Origin: Cymbidium sinense | Taxonomy: Eukaryota; Streptophyta; Magnoliopsida; Asparagales; Orchidaceae | Reading direction: 5' to 3' | Assembly: GCA_021442155.1 (NCBI GenBank) | Contig: CM038214.1 | Location: 24,515,808 to 24,579,807 of the forward strand | Length of the DNA stretch: 64,000 nucleotides | In this document: positions 50,041 to 61,022 of the stretch, piece after piece | Layout of the letters: the number at the start of each line of letters is the position of its first letter | Position numbering within the stretch: position 1 is the first letter of the stretch | Notes under the pieces: generated by a model | The model's database searches: none | What the model saw: the letters and a program-made list of their open reading frames with translations, nothing else | What the model was told of the DNA's origin: nothing | Program-made: the position numbers and the translations under genes

Positions 50041-51347
50041 AAAATAATCAAGAACCTTAAACCCTAAACAAACTCTAAACCCAATACCTAAAACCTAAAC
50101 CCTAAACCCTCAAAATCATAAAGCTTAAACACTAAACCCTAAACCCTAAACCCTAAAACCAAACCCTAAACACTAAACCCTAAACCCTAAACACTAATAC
50201 CTAAACCCTACACCCTAAACCCAAACCTTAAACCCAAAACCCTAAACTCTCAACTAACACTAAACCCTAAATCCTAAACCCTAAACCCTAAAAAGCTAAA
50301 AACCTAAACCTAAACTAAATAAAGCCTAAAAATATAATAAATAAGAAAACTAAAACCAAAATAAAATAAAAAATAAAATAAAATAAAAACCTAAACTAAA
50401 ACCTAAACCTAAAAATATAAAAAATAAAAAAAAAACTAAAATAAAAACCCAAACTAAACTAAAATATTAAAAAACTTAAATAAAATAAAAACTAAACCTA
50501 AAATAAAAATGAAATAAACCTAAAATAAAAACTAAATAAAAACCTAAACTTAAAAAATAAATCTAAAAATAAGTAAAATATAAAACTTAAAACATAAATT
50601 AAAAAAATGAAACCTAGATAAACAAAATAAAATAAACCTAAACCTAAACTAAAATAAACAAAACTAAAATAAATAAAACCTAAACTTTAACCTAAAATAA
50701 ACTAAACCTAAACCCTAAACTAAATAAAATAAAATAAACTAAAAATAAACCTAAACGTAAACTAAAAAATAAAACTTAAAAATAATCCTAAAATAAAAAC
50801 CTAAAACCTAAACCTAAAAAAATAAAATAAAAACCTAAACCTTAACATAAAAATAAAGAATAAAACCTAAACTTAAAAAATAAAATAAAATTAGAACTCA
50901 ACTAAAAAAATAAACCTAAACCTAAACCTAAATTAAATAATAAACTAAAATAAAAAACCTAAACTAAAATAAATAAACTAAACTAAATAAGAATAAAAAT
51001 AAACCTAAATAAAAATAAAAAATAAAGTAAACTAAAATAAATAAAAATATAAAAAAATATACTAAATAAACCTAAACCTACCTTAAACACTAAATCCTAA
51101 ATCGTACGCTATAAACCCTAAACCTACAACCCTAAACCCTAAAAAACCTTAAATCATAACCCTAAACCCTAAACCGTTAAAGCATAAACCCTAAAAATAA
51201 ACCTAAACCCTAAACCATAAACCATAAACCCTAAACCCTAAATCCTAGACACTAAACCCTAACCCTAAACCCTAAACCCTAAACCCTAAAAACCATAAAC
51301 CTAAACATAAAGTAACTAAATAAATTAAAAAATAAACCTAAACCCTA
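50041..51347. repeat. Telomere-like satellite, segment 9
   Basis: 50050-50310 is near-canonical and 50311-51070 is AT-rich degenerate. A shortened box (cctaccttaaacactaaatc) lies at 51077-51097. 51100-51300 is canonical. The pre-GRP leader (aaagtaactaaataaatt) lies at about 51309-51347. This is one unit of about 1.74 kb between GRP copies G and H. Confidence 0.93.
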
Positions 51348-51806
51348 AGAATGGGCGAACCTTGATGGCGTGAACATCACCCAACCGTGCTCTATCTAGA
51401 TCTGTGGAGGCAAGAAGGAGGTGGTAGTTATCAAAGTGGTGGTGGGGAACTGAGGTGCCGGGTGGATATGGAGGTGGTTGTCGAGTAGGCATGGTTATGG
51501 AGGCTGAGGAGCGGAGGTTACAGTGGTGGTGGCGAGGAGAGATCGAGGATATGATGGTGGATCCGCTACTCAAGAGGTTGAAGTGATTCTGATGGGAACT
51601 AGAGAAATTGAAGAATGCCAGTCTGATCTACTTATGGAACTGTGTCTTTACAAAAGAGATGACTCTAATTATTTAGGGTTTTTGGATTGCTCTATGCTTG
51701 CTCATTTCTTATCAATGTCTCGCTTATGTCTTAGAAAACTTGGTGTGTTACTTGTTGATGAAGTCAAAATGATGAAATGTTAAATCTGAATTTTTTACAT
51801 GTTAAA
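51348..51806 (+). pseudogene. Glycine-rich RNA-binding protein 3' fragment, copy H
   Basis: Starts aagaatgggcgaacc. The glycine-rich register is broken by single-base losses (tctgtggaggc, gggaactgaggtgccg) but can be followed to CTACTCAAGAGG near 51565-51576. The Trp of NWRN is TAG (gggaactagagaaattg). Has the shortened 3' UTR phrase (caatgtctcgctt). Ends ttttacatgtt plus an A-run (51800-51810). Confidence 0.72.
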
Positions 51807-52387
51807 AAAATAATCAAAAACCTTAAACCCTAAACTAACACCTGAACCCTATACCTAAAACCTAAACCCTAAACCCTAAAAATCCTAAACCTTAAACACT
51901 AAACCCTAAAACCATAAATCCTAAAAATCCTAAACCCTAAACCTAAACCCTAAACCCTAAACCCTAAACCCTAAACCCTAAACACTAATCCTTAAACCCT
52001 AAATGCTAAACCTAAACCTAAACCTAAAACCCTAAACCCTAATCCCTAAACCATAAAAAGCAAAAAATCTAAACCTAAACTAAATTAAACCTAAAAATAT
52101 AATAAATAAAAAAACTTAAACTAAAATAAAATAAAAAATAAAATAAAATAAAAACCTAAACTAAAACCTAAACCTAAACCTAAACCTAAACCTAAAAAAA
52201 TAAATAATAAAAACTAAACTAAAATAAAAACCTAAACTAAACTAAAATATTAAAAAACTTAAATAAAATAAAAACTAAACCTAAAATAAAATAAAATAAA
52301 CCTAAAATAAAAACTAAATAAAAACCTAAACCTAAAAATAAGTAAAATATAAAACTTAAACCCTAAATAAAAAAATGAAACCTAAAT
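51807..52387. repeat. Telomere-like satellite, segment 10
   Basis: 51815-52075 is near-canonical and 52076-52387 is AT-rich degenerate, ending gaaacctaaa directly against ttgtgagaggatcatgg, which is interior pol sequence (compare 16190). No box occurs before the break. Confidence 0.92.
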
Positions 52388-54980
52388 TGTGAGAGGATCA
52401 TGGACCATCGTGCCAACCATCCTAGATAGCGTCGACTATGTCATGAGATATTATAGTGGATTGATCTAGAGATTAAGTTCACCTTATGAAGAAGCATGTA
52501 GTGTTGTAGCTTTTGGGATGCAAAGATTAAAGCTAGACAATGCTTCTAAAAGGGTGGATAATTAGCCTCAGCAGGGATTAGATGAAGGCTGAGGTAGAGT
52601 GCATTTTCCTTCCTTTCATCATTAGCTTGGGCCAACAAAGCACCAAGGGAGTCATCTAACATAGTAGTGTAAAGTATGAGTGGCTTGCCCAGCATAGGGG
52701 CTGCTAGAACCAGTGGCATCATCAGGAAATGCTTGATGTCTTTGAAGGCATGCTCACACTTGTGATCCCACTTGAACTTGGCATCTTTTTTGACAAGTGC
52801 AGAGAATGGATGACATCTTCTCAATAAGTTAGATATAAAGAATCTTAGATGCGGCAACCGCCCTTGGAATGATCTGAGTTTAGTTAAACTTTAGGGGTGG
52901 CATTTCTATCACCTTGATCTTCTGGATCGATTTTAATTTCTATTGGACAACAAACCAAGGAATTTCCTGCTACTCAATGCACGGGGTTCATTTTGAGGTT
53001 AAATTATCTTAATTATTGAAAACTACTCATGAAAAAGATAATCTTCCTTTTCTCTACTCTTGACCATGATATCATCGACATAACACTCAACTTGATGATG
53101 AATGAGTTCATCAAAGATTCAAGTCATAGCTTGCTAGTATGTAGCACTGACATTTTTAAGGATAAATGGCATGACCTTATAGTAATAGATTCAGATCAGG
53201 GTTCTAAAAGTAGTGTTTCTTGCATCTTCAAGGGCCATCTTTATTTGGTTATATCTAGATGAGCCATCCATGAAAGAGAAGACTATAGTGGAAATTCATC
53301 TTTTGGACATGCCTTATTTAAATCCTTAAAATCAACCCAAATGTGAATTTGTCCATTCTTTTTCTTAACTGGGATGATGCTAGCTAACCAGGTAGGGTAT
53401 TTTACTTCTTAGATGAATCCAACACTGATAAATTTTTTGACTTCATAAATTAATTATTACTCTATGTCAAATCGCATGTGTCTATGAGCTTGCTTGATAG
53501 GGTTAACAGTAGGCTCTATTAATAGTTTATGGACCACGCCAATGAAAGCATCTCTTCATAACTCCATGTGAAGCGCCCTTAAACTCAATCAATAGCCTAA
53601 CTAAGTCATTGGTTTCAATTTTAATCAACAAAGAACCGATGTATGGCAAGGATCTTCTTCTAAGTTGATTTCCTTGAGCTCATCGATGGTTGACTTGATC
53701 TCTTCTTTGAACTTTGGTGGTTCATTTTTGACTTCAAAATCATCTAGATCATCTAAAGTTTCTAAGCATAGCTACTCATATGAGTTAATGTGATTTAAAA
53801 AAAAATCTATCGATTCCAAATGATTGGTAATGACTAAGCAATAATCATCATCATCGACTGGATCCACTATACTGAATCCTAGTCCCGATCTTGATTGAGA
53901 GCTTTTGCATTTGTTCTTCCATATTCTTTCAAAGTAGTCTGACCAGTGCTTTGACTAGGTATGTGGGATTAACCCTTTCTTTGTTAAATTATGAACACAA
54001 GATAAGTACCAATCAAAAGGTAATTCTATTAATTCTTTATATGAATTATCCTAAAGTTCTACATCAACTTGACTTGAGGATGATGCTCCTAGAAAGAACC
54101 TCTAACTCTTCACATGGATAACTTAGCTTCCTTAATTACCAAACCCTCAAGATTTTGAGAGGAATGTGAGAGCTAAGGTTCCCAATTGATGTCTAACTAT
54201 TACACATATAGACTCGGATACACTTATGCTTTGCTTTGGAACCTGATCTTTATCACTATCTAGCTCAAGTGTCACCTCCAAGGGAATCTACTGCTGAGAA
54301 GAGCTGGCTGGTGTGCTACCATATAAGACTCATCCTATGAACTAGATTCTAAGTCTATATGGATAGTGTACTCGTGGGACATATCTTCTATTGGGTGGTC
54401 AATAAAAAGGTTTTTCACCCTTGAGATTGCCTCTGAATTTGCCTCTTCCTCTGCCTGGTGGAGGTCAGCTTGTCCTATGCAAATGTTTGAATGGAGTAAC
54501 AAACTTTGAATAGAATCTAATGTCAGGCTCCACTTCATCCTCCAAGTTTATTATGCTCCCTTTTATTTTCTTTTTCATTTTCTCTTTTCTTTTATTTATT
54601 TTTCTTTCTTTTTTTTATTTTCTTTTCTTTTATTTTAAATTTGGCCAAGTTCACAATAGACTTGTTGATTTTGAGGGACGTAGTGTCGCATCCTCATATA
54701 TGTCAACCTCATGAACTAAATGGCTTGAGATCTCCTTTGACAGAGATGATCCCACTCTCATATACTTCATACATGTAGGGATGAAACTATGTTGGTCTCA
54801 TGTATCCATGGTCTCCTAACCAAAACATTGAAATATATGCAAGTCTATAATGTGAAGCTTGGCTTTGGTCTTCCAATCATCTATCTACAAGGGCAACACT
54901 ATGGAGTCTAAGGCTTGTTGACCTCACTTTTGGAGTGCAGATTCAATCTTCCCATCTTAGACTTAGGATTCTTCTTAACA
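52388..54980 (-). pseudogene. Ty3/gypsy (Tat-type) pol remnant, copy 2: protease to RNase H1
   Basis: Matches 16190-18360 of copy 1 and extends further upstream. On the minus strand: protease end FNVLVRRPWIHE (54801-54836); a linker with QADLHQAEEEANSEAISRVKNLF and EYTIHIDLESSS (54335-54538); the pre-RT region with DELKEINL near 53660-53700; an intact YVDD box at 53071-53082; and the RNase H1 connection RFFISNLLRRCHPFSALVKKDAKFKWDHKCEHAFKDIKHFL, then GKPLILYTTMLDDSLGALLAQANDE (52546-52857). The second RNase H and integrase are missing, because telomere-like repeat starts at 52387. A polypyrimidine stretch of about 80 bp (54559-54640, purine on the sense strand) interrupts the protease-RT linker. 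Stops and frameshifts throughout; dead. Confidence 0.88.
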
Positions 54981-57900
54981 CTAAGACTTTCTTAGTCATA
55001 AGACACTTCTAACAATTAGGTAAACACTTAACCTAAGCCCAAAGACTTAGAAGGGTTAACCATAGATTATGAATTATGGATTAGGATAATTCATCTACCG
55101 TACAACCCAAATCCAATCCATGTTCACCATCTCAAACCAAACCTCAAATTCAATTCAAACATTAAATTCAAATCCAAACCCAAATTCCAAAAACAAATGA
55201 TTGAAGCCTATGATCAAATCCAAACTTTAAACCCTTCCTAAGCTAGAGGATCGATCTCATGGGCTTAGCCAAATCTTAATCCAAATCATTTCAAAATCAA
55301 TTGATTTTCTCACAATCAATTTATATCTTCAATCATCTTCTGAAATATAAATTAAATCTACATTCAAATGATCAAACTAAATCAAACTAAATCTAATTAA
55401 ATTAAAACCCTTCCTAAGCCATATAACCTATCCCATGGACTTAGCCAAATATTAATCCAAATCAAGTCATACTCAATTTTTTTTCTCACAAATTAATCAT
55501 ATTTTCAATCATATTCACAAATTTAAATGAAATATACATTTAAATCATCAAAACTAAATCAAACCAAATCAAAATCTGAACCTAAGCCACATGACCTAAC
55601 TCCATGGACTTAGCCAAATTTTTTCAATTGAAAACCCAAATTCAATTGATTTTCTCTTGAATCAATCATACCTTCAATCATATTCACAAATATAAATAAA
55701 ATCTACAATCATCAAGCAAAACCAAAATCAACCGAAGTCAAAACTTAACCCTTTTGACTTGAAATGTTCAAATGAACCAAAACCATTTGAACCCAAGCTA
55801 ATTGTAATTGAATTTATATATCAATCCCAAATCCATATATAAACTCAACTAAATCAAACTCAACCAAAAATCAACTAAACCAATTGGTCCACTTGACCCA
55901 AAGTGGCCAATTTGACCTATTTGACCCAAGTTCTAATCCTACCCAAATTGGATTGAACCAAGCCAATCAAAACCTCCCATCATGATTATTGATCTCCCTA
56001 GGTTAATCAATTATCTCAAATTGTGTCAAACCAAGTCAACCCCTTAACTCATATGAACCCAAACTAGCCAAATTGCAACTTAAGCCAAATCCCTTGAAAC
56101 CAATGATTCATGGAAAATCAAAATCAATATTTGAATATGACTTGACCTTCAATTGAGTCAAACCAAACCCAATTGGCCCTCTTGACCCAAGTTGACCCAA
56201 ATTGATCTAAAAGGCCAAATTGGGTGAAATTAAAATATAAACCAAATTAATTGTAACCAATGGCTCAAGTTCATTACAAATTGATTGTTAAACTTGACTA
56301 AAGCCATGATTGGACCTAATTGAACCCAATTGACCTACTTAACCTAAATTGACCTAAAGGTTCAAGTTGGCCTAAATCAAAATTAAATCCAAATTAATTG
56401 AAGCCAAAGCCTACAATCATCTTCAATTGGTCAACTAAACCCAAACCAGCACCCAACCCAAGCTAATTTGGCCAATTTGGTCATATTAGTAAACTTAACC
56501 CATTTGACCCAAATGAATTCAAATGAGCCAAAATCAAATATAAGCCAAACTAAACCAAACCAATTGAACCAAAACATCCCAAATGATCATATGAACTTGG
56601 CCCAACCCTTAGTTTGACCCAATTTGACAAATTGGTCAACTTGACCCAACCTAACCCATTTTGACCTAAATGAGTCAAATTGAGCCAAACCTAACCAAAT
56701 TCACTCCAATTGACTTGAAATTTAAGCTAACCCACTTTTAGCTCATTTTAAATCTTCCCAAATCAAATACAATGCTAAATTATCATTCTACCCTTGGATC
56801 AAGGGAATCACATTAGATTAATCACTTATGTAAGTGGTCATTTCCATTCCTTGGCCACAAGGTACTCTCCCAATGGTCCACCAAGGCACCTAGGCACCTA
56901 GGCACCTAGGACACTGCCCAACCTGACCCAAGGGGTGGTTGAGTCTGCATGACCATGGGAGGTGAAATCACCGCCTCCCCATTGGAGCATTTGAAACCCA
57001 TAGGACACCCATGATTCCTCTTGGCCCACCTCCACACTTTCAACAAACCAAGAGCCAACTCAGCCTCCTTGCAACCCATGACTCTCGAGATTTCTAGACA
57101 ACCATTAGAAGCCAAACTTGATCCTTCATCAAGATGAAGGGGTATACACCCATCATTTCCACTCAAACATAAACAAAAATCATTCATCAGAGCCCTAGCT
57201 ACCCAAGATGAGCCATTAGATCCATTCCTTAAGCTCCCAAGCCCATTCCTTGATAAAAAAATGTCATTCCCATCCTTCCTGAAATAGGAAACTTTTTTTC
57301 TGACCTAACTTTCCCATTTCTCCATCAAACTCAAATTAACTTTGCATGCACCTTTCCTAGGCCTCGTCAAGCAAGAATGAATCATCTTCCAAGCTTTTCG
57401 AGCACTGGAGGTGGGACTTTGATCAAAGTCGGGCTCCAAATCATTGGTTTATGGCATTTTGAGCTAACGTCAAGGAATTAATCCATTTACTGCTCAATAA
57501 GACTTTATCTCCACTAGATAACATTTCCCCAATCATTTGAGCTACTGATCTTGAACTTCCATGAGGTATGCTTCTAGAACAGATCCTTAAGAAAAAAATG
57601 GGTTGGAGCTTTTTGCAGAAAACATGCATCTCATGTGATCTTCACTATTGGATTCCCTTTGATCGATGTCATGAAGGTATGGGATCCTTTTGGAGTTGAT
57701 CCAAGGTCAAGTAAGCTCAAATCAAGTGAGCAATGGCAGATGGACACCATTCTTCCTCACTCGCATGATGCTAGATGCACCGTCCATTCGCATGATCGAA
57801 TAATGTGATTAGATTTGCTAGATCGATTTGATTTAATCCTATTAAGCTATGGGATTAATCATAGTCATCTGATCTTAGATTAGATGATGGAAGAGAAAGC

Positions 57901-60658
57901 ACATTCACCACTGCCATGTGTTGAGTCGGATAAGTTTTAAGTAGCCAATCCTGTGGCGCCACATAGAAAGCATGCCGCGTCAGTGCGTCACATGGTGCCA
58001 ATAGGATTAGGCTTAATTAATCATTTTTAATGGTTGAAACTTCTAAAAATCATAGAGAATAAAAAATGCAAATAAATACTCATTTTAATGGTATTTCAGA
58101 AGAGAATTAATTAACAATGATGTTAACTAAGTTTGAACAATAGTAATTAAGCAAAAATTAATTAGCTTAATTACTCCATATTACATGAGAAATTAATCCC
58201 AAATTTTGTGGGTTAATTTAGTAGGATGACACCTCCATGATTTTCTTGGGATTTATTGCTCACTTAATTAGGAAAATTGATTAATTAAACCTTAACAACT
58301 CTTTTAAGTTAATTAATGATTTAAGTTAATTAATTAATTTCTTGGGACCCCTTTCCCTAACTTCATTTCACCCTATTTTAAAATGAATTTAATTAAGATT
58401 TAACTAATTAATTAAATCAATTAATCAAATTGAAATCATAATCACATCAGATCTTAATTAATTAAATCATGGGGTAGATCTTTAGCTATTTAATAACCTA
58501 AAGGAGTTTAATGAAAATATTGGACATGTGTGAAAAACCAATAGAGTAATTAATTAAGTCTCATAATTAATTAACTATTAATCATGAGCAAATTGCATTA
58601 GGCCCCTTTTATTTCTTAGGATCATTACAAGTTTATTTTCCATGCATATCATGTTGGCTCATAATTATTTAGTTAATTACTTTAAGGTGACATAGGTAAT
58701 GGTAATTAATTCATCTAATTAAGGGTTCAACTTAATTAACCCATAAAATCAACTTAATTACATTTCCTTTAATTAAATCAAATCACTAATGTGGGAATGG
58801 GTTTAAAATAACAAGTGATGATTTCTCTTATCCTCTTTAAATCAAATTAAATCTAAAACTTTATTAATAAAGAAGCTTTTGTTTGCTTTAAATAATCTTA
58901 TTTGATTTGATTATCCTTAAGAACTAGTTTTGAATGAATCACATGCTTATATTTGATTGTCCTCTTTCCAATCATGTTAAATTTGGTATGTCATTTGAAT
59001 TCATGCATCCGTCTTTTCAAAATCAAATAAAATAAATGGATTTCCTTATGTAAGTTTGCATGTGGTTGTTTAATTTAATATATGCATTTCTATTATCATA
59101 ATTAAATCCAAATGTATTTTCCAAAAGCTTATAAATGTATAATAATATGTGTTATGATGCTAGTTATAAATACATAAGAAATACATGTGCTTATAGATTA
59201 AGTGTATGAATGTTGAGTTCTCTTTCCTCAATTCAAGTGTTGATTTATATTAGATTGAATGCTAATTGGTATATAGTCTGAACATCTCGGGAACACGAGG
59301 CTTTAGGTAACCCTAATGAGGTCATTTGTTTACCTCACTTCCCTAGTTTAACAATGGCACGTACCCATTTGATTTCATTCTTATGTATTTCAACATTAGA
59401 ATTTGGATAGAGCTTTAATTCATATATATAAATGATTCAATCAAAAAACAATATAATCTTTGCATGATTTTCTTTCCCTCATTTATGTATACATCCATGT
59501 GTGTCCAAGAAAAGCAAGTATATTATCTAGACATCTCAGGAATACGAGGCTTTAGTTAGCCTCAAGGAAGTCATTTGATTACCTCACTTCCCCGGTTTAA
59601 CAATGACACATACTTGCCTTTATCTTTGTACATGTATATGTGTATGTGATTAGTGAATGAAAATCCCATTTTATATTAAAATTGCAAGCATTCATAATTG
59701 ACTAAGTGGTTGAATTAATTAGCCATATGATTTGAATCTTACTTTATATGTTAATGTATATGAATTTACATATGTTTGAATGAAAATGGGTATATAGTCT
59801 AGACATCCTGAGAATATGAGGCTTTAACTAGCTCCAAGGAGGTCATTTGATTACCTCACTTCCCTGGTTTAACAATGGCACATGCCTATTTAATTTCATT
59901 CTTATGTCCTTTTGTATAAGAATTTGGATAAAGTTTTAAATTAATATGTTTAAATAATTCAATAAAAAAAATATAAACTCTAAACATGCACATACATTCA
60001 TCATTTAAGTGTGCTAAAATATGTTGCATGTATAAATACACTTAGATTAAATCATATGCATGTTACATGTGATGGAAAGGAATGATTTAATATATGTCAT
60101 GTGGTAGTAATTTAATTAAATTAATCTTAAGATGCCTTTCATTTTGAATAGGATTATTTAATGTGAACCTAAACTTAGGATTAATTAAATCGATTAATAA
60201 TCCATTCATTAAAGAGAACTAAATCAAATTAATATACTTTAAAAAGTGACTTAAGGTTGGGATGAAAGAAGGAAATCCTCTTTTCCTCTCTATATAACAC
60301 TTAGTTGCTAAGTGTAATCAAATGAAACAAAAGAAAACACAAATTAAAATTCTCAAATCAATTAAACTACTACAAGTGAAATCAACCTTTCATGTTAAAT
60401 TGAATCCTTCTACACTTAGAAAAATACAACACTAATGCCTAACAAGATTTACCACACAAGCATTAATACGCACATTAGAATTGAGTGGCCACTTCTAGCT
60501 CTAAGTTAGTATGGTGTATGATGTGATGTATGTTTTGTTTTATGATGTATTATTTTAGATTGAATGTTAGGGTTTATGTTTTGTAGTCTAGATGATAGGC
60601 CAATATTAGCCTAATCATGTTTTCTATAGGGATTATGTGAGGGATGCTTAAAAATAAA
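54981..60658. mobile_element. 5.4-kb noncoding block, copy 2
   Basis: From about 55433 it matches 18361-23740 in the same orientation. The left end (54981-55432) is absent from copy 1. Diverged copies of a ~170-bp sequence (ccatggacttagccaaat... to ...aaactaaatc) occur at about 55258, 55433 and 55600. The ttgaccca-rich part is at about 55740-56700 and the more GC-rich middle at about 56850-58000. The three cgaggctttag motifs are at 59296, 59545 and 59818. No supported gene: the minus-strand frames at 56906-57187 and 57441-57629 are not kept in copy 1. Same internal position (just upstream of pol) as in copy 1, so the block was there before the duplication. Confidence 0.6.
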
Positions 60659-61022
60659 CACTTGGGATTATATGTATATTTAGCTAACCTCTATTTTGGT
60701 GTAGATTTACTTTTCCCACATAAATGTAATTTTATAATAGGAATTAGGATTAGTGCTATGGGAGATTAGGATGAGGGGTCAAGGCTTTGTCCTAGGTGTT
60801 GTGATGCCCAAAGCAAGCACCATCCAAATAAAAGAAGGGATGAAATGAAATGGAGATATGAAGAAAGAAGACCCTATAGATTTAATACAATTATAATTAT
60901 TCTTTCATATTCATTGTATAAGGGTAGAGCTGACCCATATTTTCTCTCTTTCATTGTACTCTATGTCACCGCATGCCTTTTATTCTTTTAATGATATTTA
61001 TATAGTTATTTGATGTTATGTT
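60659..61022. other. Unique flank between the block and the satellite
   Basis: Noncoding, no match elsewhere in the window. It begins where copies 1 and 2 of the block diverge and ends at gttatgtttaaaccctaaaccc, where telomere-like repeat resumes. It may be part of the element's noncoding sequence that is lost from copy 1. Confidence 0.4.

Noticed and set aside
54520..54714. Phe/Leu-rich frame of 64 codons
   Set aside because: Translation of the polypyrimidine tract (ttt/ctt/ttc), on the strand opposite to pol.
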